From assembly GCA_003279615.1 (NCBI GenBank), contig QCHM01000007.1, positions 18,360-82,359 of the forward strand: DNA of 64,000 nucleotides, written 5' to 3'. A model generated the notes under the pieces. The model was not told the origin of the DNA and ran no database searches. It saw only the letters and a list, made by a program, of their open reading frames with translations. Both the position numbers and the translations under genes were made by a program. This DNA is from Prochlorococcus sp. AG-402-B19. GTDB lineage: Bacteria > Cyanobacteriota > Cyanobacteriia > PCC-6307 > Cyanobiaceae. Below, piece by piece: positions 20,521-31,077 of this stretch (the stretch's first letter is position 1; the number at the start of each line of letters is the position of its first letter).

Positions 20521-21252
20521 CTAGCTTAATTGATCAAATAATATGTTTAAAAATTCTAATCTAGAATCTAGTGTTTTACGACCAAATTCTTTTTGTTGTT
20601 GTTTTAAAATGGATTGACCGTCTGTCCCTAAAGCTGAAGAAATAAATTTTTGATCTTCTGAGATCCACGTATTAACCATCTCATCGTCTATCTCAACGTG
20701 AAATTGCAACCCATAAGCTAATGAACCAATACTAAATAATTGTTCCTTACATCTACAACTACTTGCGATCAGCTTTGCAGTATTAGGCAATAAGATTCTG
20801 TCTCCATGCCAATGCAAAACAGGGAAAGGATAACCTAGAAATGTTGTCAGTTTGCAGTGATTTTCTAATGATTGAGGAAAGATATTATCCCATCCTATTT
20901 CAGCTAATGGTTGATGAGATACAGCCTCTTGAAGCATTTCAACATCACCACCAGCTGCATAAGCTAATAGTTGAGCTCCCAAGCATACTCCTATTAATCC
21001 AATACCTTGATTTAAGGCTTTTTTTATTAGATCGACTTCTTCAATAAGCCATGGATAAGTTGAAGTCCCAACGTCTCTTATACCCATAGGTCCACCCAAC
21101 ACCAAAAGTAAATCTCCATTCCTAATTTCTGGAAGAGAGTCACCTAGATCTAAACGAAAAATACAAACACTAAATCCTCTTTCCTTAGCAAGATTGACAA
21201 ACAGCCCAGGTCGCTCACGTTCTAAATGCTGCAGAACAAGTAAACGACTCAT
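20521..21252 (-). CDS. class-I glutamine amidotransferase-like protein
   Basis: GDLLLVLGGPMGIRD, GIGLIGVCLGAQLLAYAAGG (nucleophile Cys), YGLQFHVEID. Confidence 0.85.
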   Translation of the reverse strand: MSRLLVLQHLERERPGLFVNLAKERGFSVCIFRLDLGDSLPEIRNGDLLLVLGGPMGIRDVGTSTYPWLIEEVDLIKKALNQGIGLIGVCLGAQLLAYAAGGDVEMLQEAVSHQPLAEIGWDNIFPQSLENHCKLTTFLGYPFPVLHWHGDRILLPNTAKLIASSCRCKEQLFSIGSLAYGLQFHVEIDDEMVNTWISEDQKFISSALGTDGQSILKQQQKEFGRKTLDSRLEFLNILFDQLS

Positions 21253-21259
21253 AAATAAA

Positions 21260-21499
21260 TTAAAAATCTACATTTTCATTTGGAGTAAAAACCGAGCAAT
21301 ACAATTTGATGAATAGCTCTGCCTCACTTTCATCTTTACCCTCATATTTGAGTTTTAGATCTTTTATTGCGACTAAAGCAGTTTTCTCTTTCAACCTATA
21401 TCTTGCACAAGTATCTAGAACTTTAAACATTCGGGTAGTAACTGCTTCTGAAGGAGTGCTTAGCCCCAATAAGACAGGCAATAATAGTAGATATTTCAT
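21260..21499 (-). CDS. hypothetical secreted protein
   Basis: N-terminal signal-like segment MKYLLLLPVLLGLSTPSEAV. Confidence 0.55.
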   Translation of the reverse strand: MKYLLLLPVLLGLSTPSEAVTTRMFKVLDTCARYRLKEKTALVAIKDLKLKYEGKDESEAELFIKLYCSVFTPNENVDF

Positions 21500-21696
21500 A
21501 TAGATAATTCAATCATCTTTTTTAAATAAAGCTCTAGAGAGATGGAACCATTTATTGCTTTTATACAAAAGGAGAAACATTGTAGACAATAGAAAAGAAG
21601 GAAATGCTTCTAAAAAAATAAAAAATGGTAATTCAACTTCTTATTTTTTTCTTATTTTACATTTGATTAAAGTTGCTTGAGTTCTTCATATGTTAA

Positions 21697-21933
21697 TCAG
21701 CAAAAACCACCTGAACATCTCTCAGATTTATTTAACTCTGCAACAGACTCCGATCCACCGATAATTAAATTATGTTTTGACATTTTATAAAATTTCTCGT
21801 GAACAGAATCACTAAACTTTTTTCCCTTCCCATACTCTAATTCACACGGATCAATATTGTTATCAAACCACTTATCATATTGAATATAATTTGGCTTTGC
21901 ATAATATTTCATATACCTAGAATAATATGACAT
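21697..21933 (-). CDS. hypothetical protein
   Basis: 78-aa ORF. Confidence 0.4.
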   Translation of the reverse strand: MSYYSRYMKYYAKPNYIQYDKWFDNNIDPCELEYGKGKKFSDSVHEKFYKMSKHNLIIGGSESVAELNKSERCSGGFC

Positions 21934-22104
21934 AGGAATAAATATTACTTACTCAAGTCAAAGCTAGTTTGGTTGTTTTTTAACAAGCTTCTTAAGATAT
22001 TTCTTTTTAAGTAGCTTTTTTCTTTCTTTCAAGAATTTTTTTAATTGTTGCAATTTCAAATCAATCAGTGAAAATATTCAGGGCAGATTCAATGTAAATC
22101 AAAG

Positions 22105-22479
22105 TTAATTTGATGTAGCACATTTTGGAGAACTATCATTTCCATCATGCTCTTGAATTTTGGTTAAGTCCAAATCAGATATCCCCAGCCCATAAAGTTC
22201 AGCGATCTTTATCATCGCCAAACCCTCTGCACCTTTCCATGCTTCAGCTAATACCGACCAAGTTTTTTGACTAAATTCAACTCCTAGATTTTCGTTGTTA
22301 GCTCTTTTCTTATCTATGTCTACAACTTTCTTTAGGCCCTGGGTAGATAGATGACTTTTGATCCTTAAGAAAACGACCTCCAACATTGAATAATAGAACT
22401 TTTCCATCGCTTTGTTATATGCCCATTCAGCTTCTTTTTGTGCCTTTTTTGCGGATTCGGTTGTAATCTCCATGCCCAT
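22105..22479 (-). CDS. hypothetical protein
   Basis: 124-aa ORF with no competing frame. Confidence 0.55.
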   Translation of the reverse strand: MGMEITTESAKKAQKEAEWAYNKAMEKFYYSMLEVVFLRIKSHLSTQGLKKVVDIDKKRANNENLGVEFSQKTWSVLAEAWKGAEGLAMIKIAELYGLGISDLDLTKIQEHDGNDSSPKCATSN

Positions 22480-22668
22480 TTATTGATTCAGGAATCTGTT
22501 TCATTTTTTTTTATTATAGTTATCCGAATTAAGTCTTAAAGGATTGAATTAGAAAATCAACTCGAAACTAAATAATTTAGATAAGTGCTATTATGAAAAT
22601 AAAATAACTTATTACAAACTGCCATTCCCTATTAAACCTGTGAATTTGTCGATTAGATTAATTGAAAA

Positions 22669-22953
22669 ATGTCTTTAGAACTTACAGAATTAATCAAGGA
22701 TTTTACAGCAACAAAACTCCTCTCAAAAGTTGAACTAGATTTCTTAGAGAGTGAACTGTGGGAAACCTTCGAGCATATCGATGAAATAACTTACTTAACC
22801 TCTGCTCCAGTAAATATCTCTAAAGAATTGAAATTAAAAGATGGTTCATCATGGCAATTATGTTGTGCAGCAGTACTTGATACTGCCAGACCACAAAAAA
22901 ACTCTCGCTCAGAAAAACTTAGAAAACTTATAGAAGAATTTTCACTCCAATAG
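22669..22953 (+). CDS. hypothetical protein, paralog of 2324..2626
   Basis: Shared GSSW..C.A..LD.A.P pattern. Confidence 0.6.
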   Translation: MSLELTELIKDFTATKLLSKVELDFLESELWETFEHIDEITYLTSAPVNISKELKLKDGSSWQLCCAAVLDTARPQKNSRSEKLRKLIEEFSLQ

Positions 22954-23013
22954 TAATCTTTCTCTAAGATTACTATTTCATACATTTGAAATATTTCTAC
23001 AGAGATTTAAATC

Positions 23014-23490
23014 TCAGTTATTTGATAAAAATATTTTTCTGAATTTATAAAAAAACATTCCAGTTTTCTCATAAAGATGATTTGGTTCTTTTTTAAGTTC
23101 TAAATCATATGGATTGATAAAAATAGAAAACAATATTCTTAAGGCAGTATAAAAATTTTTACTGGACTTTATATCCTGATATTTTTCATTTCTCAATTTA
23201 TAAATTATATGCTTATCCAGCAAAGCCTCGAGAGAGTTAAGGACTATATCTTTCTCCTTTTTACTGATTGTAGATAACAAAACCATCAATCCTTTTATTG
23301 ATGAATGATCTCCACTGATAACGTTTTTAAGAACACTTTGATAGAGATTCTCCCATTTATAGGGTTCATTTCTAAAAAGGTTAGAAGCAGGGTCCTTCGG
23401 ATTAAGCATTAAAAGCCTCTTTTTATCATCATTCTCGTCTTGATCAGAATTCCAATATTCATACAAAGGGGATGATTGAGCGATATTCAT
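23014..23490 (-). CDS. hypothetical protein
   Basis: 158-aa ORF. Confidence 0.5.
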   Translation of the reverse strand: MNIAQSSPLYEYWNSDQDENDDKKRLLMLNPKDPASNLFRNEPYKWENLYQSVLKNVISGDHSSIKGLMVLLSTISKKEKDIVLNSLEALLDKHIIYKLRNEKYQDIKSSKNFYTALRILFSIFINPYDLELKKEPNHLYEKTGMFFYKFRKIFLSNN

Positions 23491-24425
23491 GTCTATATAG
23501 TGAAAACGGGAATTAAGGAAAATCAGATAACAGTACTGTTTTTCAACAATATTTGATCCAAATCATGTTAATAGTATGACTAAAGGCAGAAAAAATTACT
23601 TAAGCATTCAAGTTCTTACTACTTGTAAATACATCTTCTTTTTTTTAAGCACAATTTAAAGTCGAAGACCAAAGAATTATCTAAATGTCGTAGATATAAA
23701 AAATAAAAAGGATACAAAAACTACGTGCAGAAATTTTTACAGTGTTATTTATTCCTATCGAATAATCATCAGTATCTAGAGCTAAAGCCTCTATGGTTTT
23801 AAGGGTGTTATTTTATCGGTAACAAAACTTTCACAAACTGAACTAACTTGCTCGATTCTTGATTCTAGGGTTTTTGTGGAAAATAAAAAGCAAAAGGATA
23901 TTGGTAAAATAAGAAATAATTTCATTTTAATTAACTATTTTGATAAGTTTTCTCCAATGAATTCACTTGAGCTCGATATGCATCACCTTTAGAAGCGCAT
24001 AATTTCTCATGATCCGTTAATGGTATCCAAGACCAATCAAGTCTTAGAGTTAATGAGCAAAACATGATGATGTGACCAATAAACAGGATGGTCCAATCAA
24101 GTCCTATATACTCAGAATGAAAGACAGGGTGCATTACTCAATCAAAATGAACTCAAAAACCTACTTGGTGTGAACACGCCAGGAGGGGAACTAGAGGAAC
24201 GTCATAATTAACAGCATTTTCAAGACCATAGGCTTTTTGAGAGCAAGCGATACAAGAAAAACTAAGTATTACTGAATCTAAACACTTCTACTCTTGCTAT
24301 TCGGATGGATAAGGTAGGGACAACCAGTAAGTGTGATGTAAAGCAAAAAGAAAAAAAACCTTAAAAACGAATGCTTATGCTCTATTTCATCCTAAAAAAT
24401 CAATGATTTATTAATTATTAAATTA

Positions 24426-24596
24426 ATGAGTGGCGACAATTTGCTAGGAGATCAACCTCTAAAGTTTTACTCAGAAGAAGTAACTGAAACCAAAATCGAA
24501 CTAGTTCAACGCTTACTAATACTTAATGCTCAAAAAAATACAATAATAGATTTAGATAGAAAACACAAAAAATGGGGAAATGAATTAGCAAGTTAA
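24426..24596 (+). CDS. hypothetical small protein
   Basis: 56-aa ORF MSGDNLLGDQPLKFYSEEVTETKIELVQRLLILNAQKNTIIDLDRKHKKWGNELAS*. Confidence 0.4.
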   Translation: MSGDNLLGDQPLKFYSEEVTETKIELVQRLLILNAQKNTIIDLDRKHKKWGNELAS

Positions 24597-24767
24597 AAAA
24601 ATGCTTAGATTAGTTTTAGAAAAGTTTTTTTATAAATAATTCTTTTACAAGATTTGATAGTTCTATATTTAATGCCAAAATTTCTAAAACATAGAGGTAC
24701 ATCACATTTTTTTTAGCTAAGATATATATATTGTTTTTAAATTAATTTAATTAGATCTTTTTGATAA

Positions 24768-25181
24768 ATGGTTAATCAATTTTTAACTTTCTTCTTTTCA
24801 ATTCTATTGCTTGTTACGGTTAATCCTCATAAAGCAAATGCAACAACAACTGATCTGCCAGATTGTGTTGTCATAACTCACTGCGTGAGAGAAGACTTTA
24901 AGGTAAATGACTTAGGAAATGCTTTTAGGAAAGCGACCAAAATAGTTTCTGAAACAAAAAGAACAAAAATAGTTGAAAAGACTGATTCATTCATTCATGC
25001 TGAAGCAAAGACCAAATGGAGAAGATATACCGATGATCTACTCGTCAAAGCAATTCCAGAAAAAGGTATTATTCAAGTCAGATCAGAGTCAAGAGTTGGA
25101 GTTGGAGATAATGGAGTGAATCAGAAGAGGGTTGATGATTTTGCTTATCGTCTAATGACAGAAAGAGACATCACCAACTAA
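24768..25181 (+). CDS. DUF1499-like secreted protein
   Basis: Signal-like N-terminus; HAEAKTKWRRYTDDLLVKAIPEKGIIQVRSESRVGVGDNGVNQKRVD. Confidence 0.75.
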   Translation: MVNQFLTFFFSILLLVTVNPHKANATTTDLPDCVVITHCVREDFKVNDLGNAFRKATKIVSETKRTKIVEKTDSFIHAEAKTKWRRYTDDLLVKAIPEKGIIQVRSESRVGVGDNGVNQKRVDDFAYRLMTERDITN

Positions 25182-25322
25182 CTCTCAAAAAGAAACGACT
25201 TTAGATACCCCAGTAAAGTAATTGATTTTGATCATACTAAATTTTTCGATTAAGTTTGTTTGCGAAAGTATGGCCTAAGGATAAAAAGTAAGTGATTTTT
25301 TATACAAATTGCTTTTCTTTTT

Positions 25323-25703
25323 ATGCTTCTAGCAGCATTTGAACCTGGTAGAGAAATGGCCATCGCCAACTTTTTCCTAGCCATTTTTTGCCTGTTTACC
25401 GTTGCCCTTCCTTTCATACTCATCACCCGTGGAGACAAAACAGAAGCTAATCGCGACTTTATTGCAGCAACAGTTAACCCATGGTCTCAAGTTGTTAAAG
25501 AAGCTGAGTTAGCACAAGTTGTTCTATCTGAGATCACCTCGTCTGTAAAAATGGAAACGAGTCTGGAAATCGCCTCCGAGCAAAATGTTGGACCGAATCT
25601 AGAATCAGGGAACGTTATTTCTCTAGAAATAAAGGAAAGTGATGAATTGGATGAGTCAATAACTCAAATATTACCAACTGAGGATGAACTAGTAGCTGCT
25701 TGA
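25323..25703 (+). CDS. hypothetical single-TM protein with acidic C-terminus
   Basis: 126-aa ORF followed by a strong hairpin terminator. Confidence 0.6.
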   Translation: MLLAAFEPGREMAIANFFLAIFCLFTVALPFILITRGDKTEANRDFIAATVNPWSQVVKEAELAQVVLSEITSSVKMETSLEIASEQNVGPNLESGNVISLEIKESDELDESITQILPTEDELVAA

Positions 25704-25739
25704 GAGATCTAGACAAAACTAGTAATTACTGATAGTCAG

Positions 25740-25782
25740 ACGATCATCAAGGGGCAACTAAAGCCCCTTTTTTAATGATCGT
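25740..25782 (+). terminator. intrinsic terminator
   Basis: AAGGGGC..GCCCC followed by TTTTTT, nested in an outer ACGATCAT/ATGATCGT stem. Confidence 0.75.
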
Positions 25783-26295
25783 TTTTAATTGTTGGGTTTC
25801 ATCTGATTCATATAAAGAACATGAGGGTGTTTATTTTCTTCTTCACAAGCTTCTAGCCATTCTTTTATATATTCCTCTTTTTATGCATGACTGTCATTAT
25901 CACCTGATTATTTTATCTTTAGGAAAATGTCCTTCATGGTCACGTCAAGTGTTCTTTTTTAACTTATGGAGGGTGTCTTCATACTAAATCACCCATCAGA
26001 GAATCAACTATGAAAGTACAGACCACAACAGCAAATGTCATTGCAAAGGGCTTTTGAAATAGTCCATTAGGTGAGTTCATTTAAATAACTATCAACTAGC
26101 GAAGCTTGCTAATGAAGCACAATAAATAAAAAGCAAACTAAATTCCAATGGTTTGAGTGGTAACGGAGAGGTAAAATTGAGTAGATTACATTGGTTTGTG
26201 ATCTAAACATTTGATACGTTCTGCGTATTCAGGTTTCCATATGACCTAGCAAATAAATATGTTGTGAAGATTAGCAAGATCGCCATTATGAAAAT

Positions 26296-26625
26296 ATGAA
26301 ACGCTTATTTCCTCTATTATTAATATGCGTTGTTCTCTTATTTTTCTCAGTCATATCAGTTAATGCTGAGTCGGAATTTGAAATGTATTTAAGTGATTTT
26401 TATCAAAAGCAAGAGAAAGCAAGCAAAATACTGAAAGAAATTGAGACAGATCTAAAAGATGGATCCAGAGACAGAGTTTGTTCAAGACAAAGAGAAGCTG
26501 CTAGCTATGGAATCGAAGCTATGGAGTCGTTGATTAAAGCATTTAAAACAAATGGTTCGAAAACAGAAATGGAGAATCTTCAAGCGGGGCTAGATAAATG
26601 GAGAGAGTTGAGGGACTATTGCTAA
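26296..26625 (+). CDS. hypothetical secreted protein
   Basis: 109-aa ORF with signal peptide (MKRLFPLLLICVVLLFFSVISVNAES). Confidence 0.6.
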   Translation: MKRLFPLLLICVVLLFFSVISVNAESEFEMYLSDFYQKQEKASKILKEIETDLKDGSRDRVCSRQREAASYGIEAMESLIKAFKTNGSKTEMENLQAGLDKWRELRDYC

Positions 26626-26647
26626 CAACTTTTCTCTTGCAAAATAA

Positions 26648-26896
26648 ATGGATTTTTTAGTTTTTGTTTTTTTTATTGCCGCAATTTGGCTCATAAGAAA
26701 ATTGGCATGGAATGTAGAAGAGGGAACAAATGAACAAAGAGAACGAAATCCAGAGTTAAATACAAAAAACTTCGATATGCATGAAAGAAGACTTGAACAA
26801 TTTTCAAAGTCAAAATACAAAAACCGTATGTTTTATATCGGCGCTGATGGTACTTGCTACTATTACTCAGCCACTGGAAGGAAAATTTTTTGCTAA
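26648..26896 (+). CDS. hypothetical membrane-anchored protein
   Basis: 82-aa ORF with N-terminal TM segment. Confidence 0.5.
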   Translation: MDFLVFVFFIAAIWLIRKLAWNVEEGTNEQRERNPELNTKNFDMHERRLEQFSKSKYKNRMFYIGADGTCYYYSATGRKIFC

Positions 26897-27036
26897 TGGA
26901 TGAAATATCTCAATGGGTTATTGCTGCTTTAATTGGAACATCTATTGCCGCCTTCTTGGCTTGGTTTAACAAATCTGGTTCGGACTTTAAAGACGGATTT
27001 GAGCCAAAAAGCAAAAGGACGAAAAAGAAAAAATAA
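26896..27036 (+). CDS. hypothetical single-TM protein
   Basis: MDEISQWVIAALIGTSIAAFLAWFNKSGSDFKDGFEPKSKRTKKKK*; TAATG overlap with previous gene. Confidence 0.55.
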   Translation: MDEISQWVIAALIGTSIAAFLAWFNKSGSDFKDGFEPKSKRTKKKK

Positions 27037-27228
27037 ATTGCATCTCTTAGAAAAATAAAAAGGTATTTGCGTACACCATTTAGAACTCAATGAACCTAGA
27101 GGCAACAAGCATCTGACGTATTACTAGAGCAATTACAATAAAAATAATCAATCTACTTAAAACGAAAAGTGGTAAATTAATCAAATGAATAAGCACCTAA
27201 ATATTTTTTAATCCCAGATTAATCAGTA

Positions 27229-27516
27229 TTATTTACTTCCCACTCCAGTAAAAACAAATCCATTAAGAATACAGAAATCATATGCAAAAAGCTTTAAATC
27301 TTCTGGCATCTCAATCCATTTCATTTCCTCAATTTTATTTAATTGCTCTGAACTTAGATTCCCTGCTTTAGCATATTCCAGCATCATCTTTGACCAACTA
27401 TCAGAATAAATATCTACGTAAAATGCCTTTTGATTTTGATCAAAGAAATTAATTTTATCTTGCTTTGTACTAACCTTTTTAGACAGTTGCTTATAATATT
27501 CAATGTCCGATGTCAT
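27229..27516 (-). CDS. hypothetical protein
   Basis: 95-aa ORF. Confidence 0.5.
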   Translation of the reverse strand: MTSDIEYYKQLSKKVSTKQDKINFFDQNQKAFYVDIYSDSWSKMMLEYAKAGNLSSEQLNKIEEMKWIEMPEDLKLFAYDFCILNGFVFTGVGSK

Positions 27517-27701
27517 GATTATTTGTTTATTTGGAAATCTAACCTAATAAATTTACTTTTAAATAGTGATGAGATGTTCAAAATCTATACATTAAGTAGT
27601 CTGCGAAATCAATCGTGGGACAGTTTTCGTTTGAAGTGGAAAAGATAAAGTATAAAAACTAATTTAACTTGGGAATCATGAGAACTTCATCATTTTAATT
27701 A

Positions 27702-27947
27702 CTAATCCCACTGTGGGGAAATACGTCTCCATCCAGTTGACAATAATTCCCTCCATAGTTTTATTGCTAACCCCCTTCTCATCCTCTTGCGATTTTTTAA
27801 AAGTGGGGGTCCATTTGATACAAGCCTTCCCTTCTCAATCCAAACCTTAGGGTTTTGATCCCAGCTCTCCCAATCATATCGAAACCTAAGTATCCATATT
27901 CCATTTACTTCCCTAATCCAACCATCTCGCTTCATACGAGCAAACAA
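27702..27947 (-). CDS. DUF1651-like protein
   Basis: DGWIREVNGIWILRFRYD ... AIKLWRELLSTGWRRISPQW. Confidence 0.65.
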   Translation of the reverse strand: MFARMKRDGWIREVNGIWILRFRYDWESWDQNPKVWIEKGRLVSNGPPLLKNRKRMRRGLAIKLWRELLSTGWRRISPQWD

Positions 27948-28224
27948 GCTAATAGTACAACTGTACCATAAAACGTTGTTGGTATTTTTAATGTGACTTT
28001 TTGGATGTAGCTTTATTTTTCCGTTTCGGCAGAGCTGTCATATCAGACTTAGGAATGCTGAATGGAGTAAACAATTTCATAGTGTTGATGTATTTATTAG
28101 ATAAATTTAATCTTAAGATCACCAAAAATTTTAATGCCTGGGTGAAACTACCCTAAAAATATTCGCATTGCACTACAACATCCGATGTGTAGTAGTAGCT
28201 AATTTAATTTAAAGCAAAATTAAA

Positions 28225-28371
28225 ATGTTTACTCCCTACCATGTAATCATGTTTGGAATTTTATTAATAACAGGTTTTGCATCAATTCTTCAGATGTCAG
28301 GAGGAGAAGACGTATTAAGAAAAAATCAAGCAAAGATTTCAAAATCAAAATTCGATTTGAACAGTTATTAA
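28225..28371 (+). CDS. small membrane protein, paralog of 34296..34388
   Basis: MFTPYHVIMFGILLITGFASILQMSGGEDVLRKNQAKISKSKFDLNSY*. Confidence 0.6.
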   Translation: MFTPYHVIMFGILLITGFASILQMSGGEDVLRKNQAKISKSKFDLNSY

Positions 28372-28394
28372 ATTACTTGTGACTAGAAAACTAT

Positions 28395-28571
28395 TTAAGC
28401 AAAGCAAGTCCAATCTAGGTTTCGATGATTTGTTAAAAACGGAGCTGGTGTACAAACCTTCTCACCATCCGGTGTTACGTAGCACCTTTCAATGCCCCAA
28501 CTTCGTTCAATGATTTTCACCTCAGTAGAACCTTTTGGTAAAGGAAGTGCCGCAATTTGAGCTCTGGTCAT
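28395..28571 (-). CDS. small protein of RAQ/LPKG/YV.PDG family
   Basis: MTRAQIAALPLPKGSTEVKIIERSWGIERCYVTPDGEKVCTPAPFLTNHRNLDWTCFA*; paralog of 14488..14661. Confidence 0.6.
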   Translation of the reverse strand: MTRAQIAALPLPKGSTEVKIIERSWGIERCYVTPDGEKVCTPAPFLTNHRNLDWTCFA

Positions 28572-29021
28572 ATTAATCAGTAACTATACATTTTTAGCTC
28601 TTGAAAAAAGTTTTATCAATCAGCAAATAAATCCATTGACATTGAATCAAGTGCAAAACACTCAAACTTAATAAAAATAAATTTTAAAGCTAAAGCTAGC
28701 TTTTGTTTTTGTAATTTTAGATAGCCAATTAAAATTGGTATATAGATATCGATATTTCAAATCCGACTCAAAGAGACCGGATCATTTAAATTCTTATCAT
28801 GAAGCTTTTCACCAAACAAGTAATCCTCAGTTCAAAAAAAATACTCCCAATACTAATAAAATTCATGAAATAGCCATAAACTGGTTTTAACTTAAAGGGC
28901 AAAGAATCTAAGCCGAGTCAAAAGAAAGATTCATGTTATTAAGCAAAAGGGAAATGACACCTCTCATCCTATAGCTATAGTCAGATAGTGAATCAGAAGT
29001 TTATTTTTACAAAGAAGCGAA

Positions 29022-29156
29022 ATGAAAAGAATAAAGCTCAATCAAGAATCTGAGGAAGTTGGAAACACTTATAAAGTGATCGCAATATCTTTAACAGTTG
29101 GACTAAATATAATTATCTTTACTTGGTTCTTTCTCTTTTCAGGGTTGACCAAATAA
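29022..29156 (+). CDS. small single-TM protein
   Basis: MKRIKLNQESEEVGNTYKVIAISLTVGLNIIIFTWFFLFSGLTK*. Confidence 0.5.
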   Translation: MKRIKLNQESEEVGNTYKVIAISLTVGLNIIIFTWFFLFSGLTK

Positions 29157-29368
29157 AATATCTAAAATAAAAGACGTGCAAATATGAATTTAATCAGAGT
29201 ATCAATAAGTCAAAGGAAGCGGGTTAAGAAAACTTAAATCACCCAAAGGATTAGCTTTATTTACTTATTCAGGTATATTTTTTACATACAAATAACAAAC
29301 AAACGAGTCAAAAGAAAATACGCAGTTATTTTTTATAAGGTTCAGAAATAATCCAAAAAAAAAAAAAA

Positions 29369-29593
29369 ATGCAAGTAGATCTAAATGAACTAGCAAATTC
29401 ATACGAGGTCGTTCCCGTATCTCTTAGTGATCCTTTTAAATCTTTAGTTGCGGAACCTTCCACGATGGAAGTACTTAGATTCATACCCATTATTGCCTTC
29501 ATTGCTTTAATAATTACAGCTGTATGGAGACAGGGTATGAAGTTCCCAGTAAAAGCTATTGGCGATTTAAAAAAAGACACCAAGCAAGATTAA
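29369..29593 (+). CDS. hypothetical single-TM protein
   Basis: 74-aa ORF, preferred over the antisense 29326..29583. Confidence 0.5.
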   Translation: MQVDLNELANSYEVVPVSLSDPFKSLVAEPSTMEVLRFIPIIAFIALIITAVWRQGMKFPVKAIGDLKKDTKQD

Positions 29594-29685
29594 ATCAATG
29601 AATGGATTTAAACGATTTTCTTTTAATTTCTAATGGCTGTAGGATTAATTAAATATCATTAAGATCAAGTAACAGCTACAGAAAA

Positions 29686-30636
29686 TTAGAGGTTAGAGGA
29701 GGAATTAGCTAACTCATTCGTCAACTCAATTAATTTTTTAGAAATTCCAATCTCTTTCATTGAGTGTCCTGCACTATCGATTACATAAAGTTTTGAAGAG
29801 GGCAATGATTTATTAAGATCCCATGCACTTCTCATGGGACAAACCACGTCATATCTTCCCTGAACAATCGAAACAGGAATATCTTTTAGCTTAGTAATGT
29901 TTTTTAAAATATAATTTTCCTCTAAAAAAATGTTATTAACAAAATAATGACATTCTATACGCGCAAAAGAATCTGAGAAATTATCATTTGCGGCTTTTTT
30001 AATGGATAATTCTTTTGGCATGAGAAAGCTTGTTGACATTTCCCATCTCGTCCAAGCCTGTGCCGCTTTGGCTCTTTCAGACCTATCTTGACTAGTTAAT
30101 CTCTTATGGAAAGCATTAATCAAATCGCCTCTCTCATTTTGCGGAATAACAGACTGATAAAGATCAAATTCTTCAGGAAAAATCTCACTTGCACCTTTTT
30201 GATAGAACCAACTTAATTCGGTTTTTCTGCACAAAAATATACCCCTTAGAGTAAGACTTAAAACTTTTTCCGTGTGTTGAATGGCATAAATCAAGCTTAA
30301 TGTTGAGCCCCATGAGCCCCCAAAGACATGCCATGATTCAATTTTTAAGAGTTGTCTTAATTTTTCAATGTCTTCAATTAAATGATGTGTCGTATTTTCT
30401 TTTAACTCAGAATGAGGAGAAGATCTACCGCATCCTCTTTGATCAAATTGAACAATATTGAATTCCTTTGGGTCAAAATATCTTCTATAAGAAGGACTAC
30501 TCCCACCCCCGGGGCCTCCATGAACAATCAAGACAGAGGATCCATTTGGATTGCCGCTTCTTTCCCAGTAGATAGAGTGTAGAGGGCTAACTTTCAATAT
30601 CCCTTGTTCCTTAGGTTCTATTTCTGGAAATAACAT
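29686..30636 (-). CDS. pip: proline iminopeptidase
   Basis: alpha/beta hydrolase: VLIVHGGPGGGSSPSYRRYFDPKEFNIVQFDQRGCGRSSPH, FGGSWGSTLSLIYA, GRYDVVCP. Confidence 0.92.
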   Translation of the reverse strand: MLFPEIEPKEQGILKVSPLHSIYWERSGNPNGSSVLIVHGGPGGGSSPSYRRYFDPKEFNIVQFDQRGCGRSSPHSELKENTTHHLIEDIEKLRQLLKIESWHVFGGSWGSTLSLIYAIQHTEKVLSLTLRGIFLCRKTELSWFYQKGASEIFPEEFDLYQSVIPQNERGDLINAFHKRLTSQDRSERAKAAQAWTRWEMSTSFLMPKELSIKKAANDNFSDSFARIECHYFVNNIFLEENYILKNITKLKDIPVSIVQGRYDVVCPMRSAWDLNKSLPSSKLYVIDSAGHSMKEIGISKKLIELTNELANSSSNL

Positions 30637-30736
30637 TTTTAATTAAATTTTCGTCTTTTACTTTTGAGACATTTCATTCAACTCAAGCATACATAACAAA
30701 ATTAGCTACAAAGGATTATAAAAAATGAATTGATCA

Positions 30737-30958
30737 ATGCGTAAGAAAAATTGGCTCAAAAGCTTTCGATTAAATATTCATGCCCCTGGAAAAGGTTTTG
30801 CCCTAATGATCTTGGCTTTAACTCAAGTACCAGTAGGAATAAAGAATGCAGCTGAAGTTGCTTGTATTGGTCAAACATCAAATAAGATTTGGAAATCAGA
30901 AAAGAATCATGCGGATGCAAACATGCTTGCAGTTCAAAGATGCAATGGAAGAAATTAA
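30737..30958 (+). CDS. hypothetical protein
   Basis: 73-aa ORF with hydrophobic segment. Confidence 0.4.
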   Translation: MRKKNWLKSFRLNIHAPGKGFALMILALTQVPVGIKNAAEVACIGQTSNKIWKSEKNHADANMLAVQRCNGRN

Positions 30959-31077
30959 CTGAAATCATGTGTTCGTCTTCAAGCAAAATTAGATAAAAAA
31001 CTAAAAAATGTAACGTTGGCCTAGAACTTGATTTTTAACACGATAAAAAGATGAATATTTGAAAATTCTTCTTTTTT

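Noticed and set aside
26590-26820. Minus ORF 26590..26820 and 29326..29583, 30756..30986
   Set aside because: Each is antisense to a more plausible plus-strand small gene; the translations are rich in F/S/L typical of antisense AT-rich DNA.
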